From NCBI RefSeq assembly GCF_041429785.1, contig NZ_CP163423.1, positions 1,488,001 through 1,552,000 of the forward strand: DNA of 64,000 bases, read 5' to 3'. The number at the start of each line of letters is the position of its first letter. The stretch's first letter is position 1. Shown here in pieces: positions 26,810 to 36,542 of the stretch. A model generated the notes under the pieces. That model saw nothing but the letters and a program-made list of their open reading frames with translations. It ran no database searches and was not told the DNA's origin. The DNA is from Fretibacter rubidus. Lineage in GTDB: Bacteria; Pseudomonadota; Alphaproteobacteria; Caulobacterales; Maricaulaceae. A program made the translations under genes and the position numbers.

Positions 26810-28237
26810 ATGGCTAATTCACTACAGTCCGAATATAAAGCTGTCAGACTGATTGCCGTCTCCAACCGAACCGCTATCGACCCGAACGCGCGGGCGGGCG
26901 GATTATCAGTGGCGCTATGGGATACGTTAAAGGCTTCCAATGGACTTTGGATTGGCTGGAGCGGTAAAATCAAAGATTTCAGCAGTCAAAAGGCAACACT
27001 TGCGAGCGACGACGGCGTAGACTTTGCATTATGCGATATGAGCAAATCGCAATATGAAGGCTTTTACCTTAACTACGCGAATAGTGTTCTTTGGCCTCTG
27101 CTTCATAACCGACTTGATCTTGTAAATTTTGAAACTCATGACATTGGTCCTTATCGCGATACGAATGTTCAATTTGCCAATGCTGTGGCGGCCCATGCCA
27201 ATCTTGATGACTTTGTTTGGGTGCATGATTATCACTTTTTTCTACTGGCCCATGAATTAAGAGCTCAAGGATGGACGGGGCAAGTCGGTTTTTTCCTTCA
27301 TATTCCCTTCCCCTCGCCTGATGTCTTTCGCGCCTTACCAGAAGCCAGCGAACTTGCTCGCGCGATATGTGATTATGACATTGTCGGCCTACAAAGCACA
27401 AAAGACGTGACCAATTTGAAACAGTTTCTATCGGAAGATTGCGGCGCGCAATATATCGGCGAAGAAGATGTGATGGTCTTTGGCCGTCGGGTCACAATCC
27501 GTCACTGCCCGATAGGCATAGACACGCTTAGTTTCAAAGCTGCTACAAAAAGCGAACCCGCCAAAGCTGCAAGCCGAAAGCTTCGTAAGTTTTCAGGCGA
27601 CCGTAAGTTAATCATCGGTGTTGACCGTATGGATTATTCCAAAGGATTGCCGCAGCGATTTGAATCTGTCTCCAAACTCTTTGATAATTACCCTGAAACA
27701 CACGGCGCAACGTCGTTTATTCAAATTGCGCCGCCGTCTCGTAGCATCGTGGATGAATACATACAATTAAGAGAAGAACTCGACGGTCTTTGCGGACGCA
27801 TCAATGGTGATTACGGCGATTTGGACTGGATGCCTATCCGTTATCTCGCCCGGCCCTACAGGCGCGAAGAAATTGCGGGGCTTTATAACCTTGCTGATGT
27901 TTGTCTCGTTACACCGTTAAAAGACGGCATGAACTTAGTCGCGAAGGAATTTGTCGCCGCACAAAATCCCGATGATCCCGGCGTTTTGATATTATCTCAA
28001 TTTGCAGGTGCGGCAGAGCAAATGACAGAGGCGCTAATTGTTAATCCTTACGACACTGAGGCTGTGGCCAAGACAATTTTTCGGGCGCTCCACATGCCCT
28101 TAGATGAGCGTAAATTTCGCTGGGCTGCGTTAAATGATGGTGTCACACAGCTGGATATCAATTGGTGGAGAGAGCGGTTTTTTGCACCATATGGCGCAAA
28201 CGCTTCGACCCAGTCCAGCCAAGAGGCCGCGCCTTAA
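26810..28237 (+). CDS. otsA: alpha,alpha-trehalose-6-phosphate synthase
   Basis: 475 aa, GT20. Makes trehalose 6-phosphate from UDP-glucose and glucose 6-phosphate. Motifs are AVSNRTAIDPNARAGGLSVA, VWVHDYHFFLLAHELR, VGFFLHIPFPSPDVFRALP, GVDRMDYSKGLPQRF and TPLKDGMNLVAKEFVAAQ, all standard GT20 residues. Start at 26810 after CTTAGGG. First gene of the otsA-otsB-GH15 operon, which suggests osmotic or desiccation protection. Confidence 0.95.
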   Translation: MANSLQSEYKAVRLIAVSNRTAIDPNARAGGLSVALWDTLKASNGLWIGWSGKIKDFSSQKATLASDDGVDFALCDMSKSQYEGFYLNYANSVLWPLLHNRLDLVNFETHDIGPYRDTNVQFANAVAAHANLDDFVWVHDYHFFLLAHELRAQGWTGQVGFFLHIPFPSPDVFRALPEASELARAICDYDIVGLQSTKDVTNLKQFLSEDCGAQYIGEEDVMVFGRRVTIRHCPIGIDTLSFKAATKSEPAKAASRKLRKFSGDRKLIIGVDRMDYSKGLPQRFESVSKLFDNYPETHGATSFIQIAPPSRSIVDEYIQLREELDGLCGRINGDYGDLDWMPIRYLARPYRREEIAGLYNLADVCLVTPLKDGMNLVAKEFVAAQNPDDPGVLILSQFAGAAEQMTEALIVNPYDTEAVAKTIFRALHMPLDERKFRWAALNDGVTQLDINWWRERFFAPYGANASTQSSQEAAP

Positions 28238-28238
28238 T

Positions 28239-28973
28239 ATGACATCTGACGCTATGTCCAATTTCACATTTCCGAAAAACACTGCGCTCTTTCTTGATTT
28301 TGACGGCACGCTGGTATCCTTTGCTGATGACCCGAACGCAGTGCATCTGACTTCAGTGCAAACTGATATTTTGCTGAGGCTCCACGCAGCCTTATCGGGG
28401 GCCGTTGCTCTGATTAGTGGCCGTGATATTCGTGATTTATCAAAACGCACACCACAGGATTTATGGCGGATTGGAAATCACGGTCTATACGCGGCAGCAC
28501 CAGGCAAGGCGCCGCCCAATAATATCATTCATTTTCCACCGACTTTGCGGCAGACCCTAGAGACTGAATTACGCGCTCTGCCAAAAGTTTGGATTGAAGA
28601 TAAGGGTCCTATCCTTGCCATTCATCACCGCGCCAACCCTGATGCCGGCCCTGATATTGTCCGTATCGCAACAAAAGTCATGCAAAGTGCTATCCTTGAT
28701 GACCAATTGTGCCTGCAAGTGGGTCACGATGTGGTGGAGATTAAGCCAACAGCGGCCAATAAGGGCAAAGCCCTTTTAAAGCATATGTCACATCCTGATT
28801 TCACAGGCCGCATAGCCGTGATGATTGGGGATGACACAACGGATGAAGACGGTTTTTTAGCCGCGCAAAGCCTTGGTGGTTTTGGTATTAAAATGGGTCC
28901 GGGGCCAACAGCCGCAAAGTACCGCATCGATAGCCAAGACGACCTCTATACACTTTTGGGAACACTTATATGA
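28239..28973 (+). CDS. otsB: trehalose-6-phosphate phosphatase
   Basis: 244 aa from ATG 28239 (MTSDAMSNFTFP), one base after the otsA stop; an ATG at 28254 is possible. HAD-superfamily motifs are ALFLDFDGTLV (nucleophile Asp), ALISGRDIRDL, GKALLKHM and VMIGDDTTDEDGFLAA. Dephosphorylates trehalose 6-phosphate. Its stop overlaps the GH15 start by 4 bases. Confidence 0.93.
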   Translation: MTSDAMSNFTFPKNTALFLDFDGTLVSFADDPNAVHLTSVQTDILLRLHAALSGAVALISGRDIRDLSKRTPQDLWRIGNHGLYAAAPGKAPPNNIIHFPPTLRQTLETELRALPKVWIEDKGPILAIHHRANPDAGPDIVRIATKVMQSAILDDQLCLQVGHDVVEIKPTAANKGKALLKHMSHPDFTGRIAVMIGDDTTDEDGFLAAQSLGGFGIKMGPGPTAAKYRIDSQDDLYTLLGTLI

Positions 28974-30739
28974 GCCACTTAAATTTGGGCATTATCGGCA
29001 ATAGCACGATAGCAGCCCTGATCGATACAGACGCAAAAATCAATTGGCTATGCTTGCCTAAACTTGACGGAGAGCCCATTTTCGATGCGCTGCTCGGCGG
29101 TAAAGGTGGGTTCAGTGTGTGGATGGAAGACCGTGTAAGCACGGAGCAAAGCTATGAGCACAATACCGCGGTCTTACGCACGCGTCTGACCGATAAAGAC
29201 GGTGCAATACTAGACGTCATCGACTTCGCCCCCTATTTTCCCAAACGCGGTCGCAGTTTTCGCCCCGCCAGTTTTGTGCGCCAGTTACAGGTAGTCAACG
29301 GCTCGCCGCGAGTAAAATTAGAGATAAACGCCCAAGGCAATTGGGGCGAAAATACTCTGGTACCCAAACGCGGGGTCAATCATATTAGCTTTCAAACGCA
29401 AGACGGCGGATTTCGCGTGACCACATCTGCCCCAGTGTCTTATATCCTGTCTAATACAAGCTTTGTGCTGGACCGTGACGTGGCATTCATTTGCGGCCCT
29501 GATGAGACGGTCTCTGATAATGTAGACTTCTTGGCGCGCGATTGGCGCGAACGCACAGTAGATTACTGGCGACGCTGGACCCGCAATCTGGCGGTTCCTC
29601 CCGATTGGCAGGCGGCTGTGATACGCGCCGCTATCACGCTGAAGCTTTGTGTTTATGAAGAAACGGGTGGTGTTGTTGCTGCTTTAACCACATCAATTCC
29701 TGAACATGCCGGATCAGAACGCAATTGGGATTACCGGTTTTGCTGGATTAGAGACGCTTATTTTAGCGTAACAGCGCTCAATCGCTTGGCATCTATGGAA
29801 ACGTTAGAGCATTACATGCGCTTTTTGCGCAGTGTCGTAGCCCAAGCCAAAGGCGGGCATATCCAACCTGTGTACGGTATTGGTCTTGAGACGGCCCTGA
29901 CGGAGGATTTCGCAGAGCATCTACCGGGCTACCGAGGTTACGGGCCCGTGCGGCGCGGTAATCAAGCGGCCGAGCATATCCAGCATGATGTTTACGGCCA
30001 AATTGTCCTTGCCGCGAGCCAAGCCTTTCTAGACGAGCGTCTATTGTCGCAGGTTGGCATTGCCGAATTTGAGCAACTAGAACCCGTAGGCGAGCGCGCC
30101 TTTGCGATGCATGACACACCAGACGCTGGCATTTGGGAATTTAGAACCCTCGCCTATGTCCACACCTCGTCAGCCATCATGTGTTGGGCGGCGTGTGACC
30201 GCCTGTCAAAAATCGCGTCATATTTGGGTCTAGAGAAAAAAACGACTTATTGGGCAGAGCGTGCAGAAATTATCAAACGCCATATTTTAGATAACGCCTA
30301 TAACGCTGATATGAACGCTTTTACCGCCAGCTACGGAGGCGACACTCTCGACGCCTCTGTCCTGCTAATGGCAGAAATTGGATTTTTACCCGCGTCTGAC
30401 CCGCGTTACGTCGGCACAGTGGAAGCGATTGACCGTGACCTTCGTGAGGGCAATCACATCTACCGCTATAAAACTGCCGACGATTTTGGCAAACCGCAAA
30501 CCGCTTTCACGGCTTGCACCTTTTGGCATATTGACGCGCTTTACCGCATTGGGCGAGAGGATGACGCGCGCGCGATGTTTGAAGCGATACTGGCTCAACG
30601 CAACCACCTCGGCCTCTTATCTGAAGATGTTGATCCGAAAACAGATGAGCTTTGGGGCAATTACCCGCAAACCTATTCGATGGTCGGCATTATCAATTCC
30701 GCCAATCTAATGAGCCGTAAGTGGACCGATATTGTTTAG
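28970..30739 (+). CDS. glycoside hydrolase family 15 protein
   Basis: 589 aa. N-terminal beta-domain begins LNLGIIGNSTIAALIDTDAKINWLCLPKLDG. The (alpha/alpha)6 barrel carries HAGSERNWDYRFCWIRDAYFS and the C-terminal LLSEDVDPKTDELWGNYPQTYSMVG with the catalytic acid/base region. GH15 proteins include glucoamylase, dextranase and trehalase. The 4-base overlap with otsB makes trehalose or a related alpha-glucan a reasonable substrate (inference). A bacterial GH15 trehalase would make the operon both synthetic and degradative. Confidence 0.88.
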   Translation: MSHLNLGIIGNSTIAALIDTDAKINWLCLPKLDGEPIFDALLGGKGGFSVWMEDRVSTEQSYEHNTAVLRTRLTDKDGAILDVIDFAPYFPKRGRSFRPASFVRQLQVVNGSPRVKLEINAQGNWGENTLVPKRGVNHISFQTQDGGFRVTTSAPVSYILSNTSFVLDRDVAFICGPDETVSDNVDFLARDWRERTVDYWRRWTRNLAVPPDWQAAVIRAAITLKLCVYEETGGVVAALTTSIPEHAGSERNWDYRFCWIRDAYFSVTALNRLASMETLEHYMRFLRSVVAQAKGGHIQPVYGIGLETALTEDFAEHLPGYRGYGPVRRGNQAAEHIQHDVYGQIVLAASQAFLDERLLSQVGIAEFEQLEPVGERAFAMHDTPDAGIWEFRTLAYVHTSSAIMCWAACDRLSKIASYLGLEKKTTYWAERAEIIKRHILDNAYNADMNAFTASYGGDTLDASVLLMAEIGFLPASDPRYVGTVEAIDRDLREGNHIYRYKTADDFGKPQTAFTACTFWHIDALYRIGREDDARAMFEAILAQRNHLGLLSEDVDPKTDELWGNYPQTYSMVGIINSANLMSRKWTDIV

Positions 30740-30758
30740 GGCAGACAGTATTAAACGA

Positions 30759-31875
30759 TTAATCCTCGTCATCTGCACTTTCAATGCGGGCCGATAGCGC
30801 CGCGGCCATGAAGGCGTCCAAATCACCGTCTAGCACACCGCCTGTGTCGGATGTTTCAATTCCTGTCCGCAGGTCTTTGACCAATTGATAGGGTTGCAGC
30901 ACATAAGAACGTATTTGATGCCCCCAGCCGATCTCTGACTTGCTATCGGCTTCTTCTTGGGCGGCGTCTTCTCTGATTTTTAGTTCACGCTCATAAAGGC
31001 GCGCGCGGAGCATATCCCAGGCTTGGGACCGGTTTTTATGTTGCGATCTGTCATTTTGGCATTGCACGACAATACCTGTGGGTTCGTGGGTGATACGCAC
31101 AGCACTATCTGTTTTGTTAACATGCTGCCCCCCTGCCCCTGATGCACGGAAAGTATCCACGCGACATTCGCTCTCGTTAACCTCAATATCAATCGTATCG
31201 TCAATTTGCGGATAGACCCAGACGCTACTAAAGCTGGTATGGCGGCGGGCAGAGCTATCATAGGGCGAGATGCGCACCAAGCGGTGAACACCGCTTTCAG
31301 TTTTCAACCAACCGTAAGCATTTTCGCCTTTAACCTTGATTGTCGCCGATTTAATACCGGCCTCGTCGCCTGACTGCTCCTCTAAGACCTCCACCTTCAT
31401 GCCACTGGCGTTGGCCCAACGCGAATACATACGCAGCAGCATTTCGGCCCAATCTTGAGCTTCCGTGCCGCCAGCGCCAGGGTGGATTTCAACAAAGGCA
31501 TCATTGGCGTCTGCTTCACCAGATAGCAGGGCCTGAACTTCGGCTTTGGCAGATTTTTCGCGCAGTCGTGCCATCATGGTTGCGGCCTCAGAGAGCAATT
31601 CCTCATCACCCTCCATTTCTGCCATTTCGGCGATTTCAACAGCATCAGATAAATCAGAGCTCAGAGATGATATTGCCTCAAACGACCCTTCTAGTCGCGC
31701 GCGTTCTTGCATTAATTTTTGCGCGCCTTGCGGGTCATCCCAAAAATCAGCTTTCTCGGACAGCGCATTAAGTTCGGCTAAACGCCGCTCCGCAACGTCC
31801 CAGTCAAAGACGCCTCCGCAGCAATGTAACAGAGTGTTCAATTTCCGTTTTTAATGTCTCTAAATCAGCACGCAT
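30759..31875 (-). CDS. prfB: peptide chain release factor 2 with programmed +1 frameshift
   Basis: Start ATG at 31875 ([19 protein letters not shown]). Codon 23 is CTT (31809-31807), followed by TGA (31806-31804) and C. A CGGAGG Shine-Dalgarno-like element stands just upstream of CGT CTT TGA C. This is the classic autoregulatory RF2 frameshift site. After +1 shift the frame continues [13 protein letters not shown] to 30759, giving 371 aa, the normal RF2 length. The GGQ motif is [10 protein letters not shown]. The stop-recognition region reads [15 protein letters not shown], with SPY in the position of the E. coli SPF. Recognises UGA and UAA. Order amiC-mrcA-prfB is conserved in the class. Confidence 0.95.
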
Positions 31876-31938
31876 GGCAAATCCCAGCTTATACAAGCAA
31901 TGTTTATCGGTCGTTCAAAATTGGAGGCTTAGATAACC

Positions 31939-34788
31939 TTAATACAAGCCGTCTTCAAGCTCATCTTCTTTGGGTTCGACGGTATCAGGCTTCACATCGG
32001 CTGGTAGAGGATTGTTGACAGTTGGCACAGACGTTTCAGGGTCAGCTAAGACCGGCGTCGCGGCTGGGCTTGGCGTATCGGGCAACGCATTTTCGCCAAC
32101 ATTACTGTCCTCGCCCAATGTCTCTTTATTGTCGTCTTCATTTATGACATCAGCCCCATCGACCGTAGAATCGCCCGCTTCGGCCACATCGTCTTCGAAA
32201 TCAAAGCCACCACCAAAGAAACTATCCCGTGCAGTCCCAACGCGAATAGTAGAGCTTAGGTCACCAAGCTTGGGCTCAGTTCCTGCACGAAACGCTTCTA
32301 GAATAAAATCTGGTGCTCCGATATACGAAGGCTCACCCGTATCGCGGGTTACAGGCGATAGCGTAATCCCCTCTGGAATACGAAACGGAACAACGGCTTT
32401 GTCTTTCAAAGCTTCACGCATGAAATCACGGAAAATAGGCGCTGCGGCTTTACCGCCAGCTTCATTGGCGAGTGGACGCGGTGTATCGTAACCGACATAA
32501 ACCCCGGCAACGAGGTCAGGTGAGAAACCCATAAACCACGCATCTTTATAGTCATTTGTTGTTCCAGTTTTACCGCCAAGGGGGCGTCCCAAAACCGAAA
32601 TTGATCGTCCTGTTCCGTTATCAACGACGCCTTTTAGCATATAGGTGATTTGATACGCCGTGACGGGATCCATAACTTGTTCGCGGTCATCTGGTAGCGC
32701 TGGTGGAGAACCATCTGTCCACTCCTCGACCTGACACTCGGTACAGGTTTTATTGGCATGGACAAAAATCGTTTTACCATCGCCGTCTTGAACGCGGTCT
32801 AGGATGGTGGGCGTTATTTTCTTACCGCCATTAACCAACTCCGAGTAACCCGTCGCCAGACGCAGCATTGTTGTTTCGCCCGCGCCTAAGGCCCAGGCGA
32901 GTTCGGATTTGACCTCGTCATATATACCCATATCTTCGCCGTAGCGTTTGACCTGGCCCATTCCAATATCGTTCGCCATCCGCACAGTCATGGCATTCTT
33001 TGATTTCTCTAATCCAAAACGTAGCGTTTTCAGGCCGTAAAACTGACCTTGGTTATAGTTGGCAGGCTTGTAGAAAACTTCGCATTCCTCGTCCTCGATT
33101 GGATTGCCTTCGTCATCTGTTTTCACAAGCTTAGTGCGCGTCCGCCGCAGGCTTGGTGTATCGTCAACGGGGGCGTCTGCGCCTTCCTCTTCTTGAATTT
33201 CACGGCACTCATCCGCGTCATCACGCTCAATGATAAAAGGCGCGTCCAGCACTTGGGTCGCGGGTGTGTAGCCTTCTTCCAACGCAGCGGCATACACAAA
33301 GGGCTTAAAAGCCGAGCCTGGCTGTCGGTAAGCTTGGGTAACACGGTTAAACTGGCTTTGCTCAAAGCTGTAACCGCCCACCAAGGCGAGCACACGGCCA
33401 GTATGCGGATCCATAGCAACAAGGCCGCCGTTCACATTGGGTACCTGACGCAGATTATAACGCTCGGCGTCTACATTTTGGCGCTCAACAAGGATAACAT
33501 CACCTGGCGAGAACATTTTTGTCATGTCCTCTGGCGCTGGGCCGCGACGGCCATTCTCTAATGGCTTACCCGCCCACGCCATGTCTTTGACGTATAGCTC
33601 TCCCTTAGCTTTGATATCAAAATCTTCCGTGCTCTCCCCGTCGTCAGGGGCCCGGGATAGGTCATCGTCAAAAGCTAGCTCGGCCTTATCTTTTGATACA
33701 TTCATAACCAGAGCAACACGCCAATTACCAATATCGCTGGGTACATCAACGGCGTCTAATTTTGCTTTCCAATCGGAGAAGCCGTCAATAGAGGCAATTG
33801 GGCCGCGGTAACCTCTGCGCATGTCAAAGGCTTCTAATCCTGAGCGCAGCGCGTTGCGGCCTGCAAGTTGTAAGCGCGTATCCAAAGTCGTGCGAATGGA
33901 CAGACCGCCCTCATATAATTCATCTTCGCCGTACATGTTAAAGATTTGCTTGCGGGCTTCTTCGACGAAATATTCGGCTGCCAAATATTCATCACCATCA
34001 AAGCGGTCGACAACGACCAAGTCTTGCAACCGTGCTGCCTCCGCCTCAGACTCTGTAATATAGCCGTCTTCGGCCATACGCCCAAGAACATAAGACTGCC
34101 GCGTTTTCGCGCGCTCAAAGCCGCGCTCATTGCTCAGTTGGTAATTGTTTGGCCCCTTTGGTAGCACAGCCATATAGGCATTCTCGGCGATATCCAATTC
34201 ATGCATGGGCTTGCCAAAATAATTAAGTGATGCCGCCGCCACGCCATAGGCACCCCGACCAAAGTAAATCTCATTGACGTAAAGCTCCAAAATCTCGTCC
34301 TTCGTCAAAGCCTTTTCCATGCGCCGCGCAATCATAATTTCGCGCAATTTACGGTCTATCGAATACTCATCACCGACGAGGAAGTTTTTCGCCACTTGCT
34401 GCGTAATTGTTGACGTTCCGCCGACCCTACGCCCCTGAAGTTTTGTTGGGACCGCCATGAGTGCCGCACGGCTAAGGCCAATCGGATCCCACCCATTATG
34501 AGAGTAAAAACGTTTATCTTCGGCGGCGACAAAGGCGTGCTGCAATTGTTTTGGGATCGTTTCAATTGGAACAAAAACACGGGCTTCTTTTCGAAATTCT
34601 GAGATTAGTTTGCCGTCGCCTGCATGAACGCGTGACATCACAGGCGGTTTATAATCCGATAGCGCCTCAACAGAGGGTAAATCTTTGGTCGCGCGGATAA
34701 AATAAACAAGTGCAAAAATCATCAAAAAGACGCCGATAACGGCACCTGAGATTACAAGCCATTTTAGAATTTGCCAAAATTTTGTCAT
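31939..34788 (-). CDS. mrcA: penicillin-binding protein 1A (bifunctional)
   Basis: 949 aa, class A PBP. Membrane anchor at residues 9-31 (ILKWLVISGAVIGVFLMIFALVYF). The GT51 glycosyltransferase domain contains AFVAAEDKRFYSHNGWDPIG, RRVGGTSTITQQVAKNF and ILELYVNEIYFGRGAYG. The transpeptidase domain contains RQPGSAFKPFVYAAALE (SxxK), LEKSKNAMTVRMA (SxN) and LGGKTGTTNDYKDAWFMG (KTG). The C-terminus is an acidic and Pro-rich tail of about 90 residues. Polymerises and crosslinks peptidoglycan in the periplasm. Confidence 0.95.
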   Translation of the reverse strand: MTKFWQILKWLVISGAVIGVFLMIFALVYFIRATKDLPSVEALSDYKPPVMSRVHAGDGKLISEFRKEARVFVPIETIPKQLQHAFVAAEDKRFYSHNGWDPIGLSRAALMAVPTKLQGRRVGGTSTITQQVAKNFLVGDEYSIDRKLREIMIARRMEKALTKDEILELYVNEIYFGRGAYGVAAASLNYFGKPMHELDIAENAYMAVLPKGPNNYQLSNERGFERAKTRQSYVLGRMAEDGYITESEAEAARLQDLVVVDRFDGDEYLAAEYFVEEARKQIFNMYGEDELYEGGLSIRTTLDTRLQLAGRNALRSGLEAFDMRRGYRGPIASIDGFSDWKAKLDAVDVPSDIGNWRVALVMNVSKDKAELAFDDDLSRAPDDGESTEDFDIKAKGELYVKDMAWAGKPLENGRRGPAPEDMTKMFSPGDVILVERQNVDAERYNLRQVPNVNGGLVAMDPHTGRVLALVGGYSFEQSQFNRVTQAYRQPGSAFKPFVYAAALEEGYTPATQVLDAPFIIERDDADECREIQEEEGADAPVDDTPSLRRTRTKLVKTDDEGNPIEDEECEVFYKPANYNQGQFYGLKTLRFGLEKSKNAMTVRMANDIGMGQVKRYGEDMGIYDEVKSELAWALGAGETTMLRLATGYSELVNGGKKITPTILDRVQDGDGKTIFVHANKTCTECQVEEWTDGSPPALPDDREQVMDPVTAYQITYMLKGVVDNGTGRSISVLGRPLGGKTGTTNDYKDAWFMGFSPDLVAGVYVGYDTPRPLANEAGGKAAAPIFRDFMREALKDKAVVPFRIPEGITLSPVTRDTGEPSYIGAPDFILEAFRAGTEPKLGDLSSTIRVGTARDSFFGGGFDFEDDVAEAGDSTVDGADVINEDDNKETLGEDSNVGENALPDTPSPAATPVLADPETSVPTVNNPLPADVKPDTVEPKEDELEDGLY

Positions 34789-34928
34789 ACACCGCTTATC
34801 GTTTTCTGCGCTCTACATTCAAACCAAAGTAATACGGCGCGATTATGACCACTCTGCATGAAATGCGCACAATAGCCTTTACAAAGATTCGTCTTTAAAG
34901 CGAATTATAAGCATCCATTAGACATAGG

Positions 34929-36125
34929 TCACGGGCTTTGCGCGTCAAAATACAAATTAATTGCAGAGGTAACCGACTTCAGAACCTTTTTACGGTGTGA
35001 TGACTTGTTAAGAAGCTTTTCATCAGACGGATGGGACAGAAAGCCAAGCTCCAACAAGACGGCTGGCACATCGGGGGCAAGGAGTACAAAATACCCAGCC
35101 CGTCGGTGCGAATTATTGATAAGACGCGTGGAGCCCGCCAATTCCCCGATTAATATATCGGCAAATTGCGTTGAATTAGACTTTGTGCTGCGCTGCGCTA
35201 AATCAACAAGAATGTCACCCACAGGGTCGGTTTGTTCTGTTAAATCAACATCCATGATCCAATTTTGCGTATTCACGATGCGTTTTGAGCGTGTCTTAGC
35301 CCTATCTGCGAGTGTGTACACCGTGGCCCCGCGCGCATTTGGCCCCGCAGAATCAGCGTGAATAGAAATGAATAAATCCGCGCCGCCCGCCCGCGCAATT
35401 CTGATACGCTCTTTATGTTCGACGTAGACATCTTTGGACCGCGTCATAATCACGTCGTAGCGCCCAGTTGCCAAAAGTTGTCTTTGTAACTCTTGGGCCG
35501 CCGTCCATGTAATGACCTTTTCTTTGGTACCCTTTTGGCCAATTGCGCCTGGGTCTCGCCCTCCGTGGCCAGGATCTATTACAATGACAGGCCGGCGATA
35601 AGGTCTGGAGGCGACGCCCACGCTTTTGGGCTTGAGTATAGGATAGGGCACAGTTGTTTTAGCAAAATATCGAGGGTCTAGCTCATTTGCTTTTACAGTT
35701 TTTACTGCCTTTGGCGCATCCGACGTGCTTGGGCTTCCAAAAGTGAAAGTCATTAGCCGGCCGTTTTGACGCTCAATAGGTTTTAGGTTCTTCTGTTTTA
35801 AATCAATAACTAAGCGGGTTCCGTTACCGCGTCGTGCGTAGCGTACAGATTTGACAATGCCCTGCCCATCTATCGTGTTGTCCTTATGGGACAGTTGAAA
35901 GCTTGCGTCATTCCAATCCATCACGAGACGTGGATTGTCATCATTAATCGCAAACACAGTACTCGGTTTCGGAGCCTTGCCTGTAAATGTGATATCGATT
36001 CGCACGTTCTTTTGAGAATCAGAGGTAATATCAACACGGCTAATGTCTTGCGCATGGGCCGTTCCGCCCCATATCAATGTTGTGGCCAGCATTACTAGAG
36101 TAAAAATGCAAAGCAAATTGCGCAC
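34929..36125 (-). CDS. amiC: N-acetylmuramoyl-L-alanine amidase (AMIN + Amidase_3)
   Basis: 398 aa. Signal peptide MRNLLCIFTLVMLATTLIWG to AHAQ, an AMIN domain (about residues 30-130) and a Zn amidase domain: VIVIDPGHGGRDPGAIG, GTKEKVITW (Glu ligand), ARAGGADLFISIHADSAG and VLLELGFLSHPSDEKLL (catalytic Glu). Cleaves septal peptidoglycan during daughter-cell separation. Divergent from rne across about 420 bases and upstream of mrcA. Confidence 0.93.
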   Translation of the reverse strand: MRNLLCIFTLVMLATTLIWGGTAHAQDISRVDITSDSQKNVRIDITFTGKAPKPSTVFAINDDNPRLVMDWNDASFQLSHKDNTIDGQGIVKSVRYARRGNGTRLVIDLKQKNLKPIERQNGRLMTFTFGSPSTSDAPKAVKTVKANELDPRYFAKTTVPYPILKPKSVGVASRPYRRPVIVIDPGHGGRDPGAIGQKGTKEKVITWTAAQELQRQLLATGRYDVIMTRSKDVYVEHKERIRIARAGGADLFISIHADSAGPNARGATVYTLADRAKTRSKRIVNTQNWIMDVDLTEQTDPVGDILVDLAQRSTKSNSTQFADILIGELAGSTRLINNSHRRAGYFVLLAPDVPAVLLELGFLSHPSDEKLLNKSSHRKKVLKSVTSAINLYFDAQSP

Positions 36126-36542
36126 GAAACAGGTCCTTTGTGGTTAACAAAACTGTAATAGCGGCCTAAGCGTTGACATTGGGTTACCATAACGCCCGCA
36201 ATTTCAGACAATCGCACGCCGTCAGGCAAAAAGGCTTTGCGCATTGCCATGTAATGAGGCAAGGTCACACCATCAGAGGCTGAAGCACCCTAAAGGCGTG
36301 CCGCCTTACCAGTATCATCCGATACGCAATAAGAGATACGATGAACGCAGCATTTAAAAATCTACGATTTAGCGCGCCGATGGGCCGCCAAACGCTGCGT
36401 ATGCCAAAATATCAAATAACAATCACAAAACAACAGCCCGCGCGTCTTATACGCGCCACCCTAACGGCTTTCGCGCCTGTGTTTATGCACGGTTTAGCGC
36501 GATTACTGGCCAGTTTACGGATAGGGCTATCTGGAGCTTACC
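36126..36542. promoter_or_regulatory. 417-base intergenic region, likely rne 5' leader
   Basis: Spans the divergent amiC and rne starts. A TTGACA at 36173-36178 could be a -35 for rne, but no good -10 stands at the usual spacing, so I do not call a promoter. Small open frames here (for example from 36341) overlap the rne start and have no family features. A long leader would suit RNase E autoregulation through its own 5' UTR, known in enterobacteria; that is inference here. Otherwise I see nothing definite. Confidence 0.35.

Noticed and set aside
31842-31875. prfB starting at 31841 without frameshift
   Set aside because: That start reads an unrelated N-terminus, while the upstream frame gives a normal RF2 beginning followed by the known CTT TGA C site.
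36173-36200. TTGACA-based sigma70 promoter for rne
   Set aside because: No acceptable -10 hexamer at 16-18 bases spacing, so not called as a promoter.
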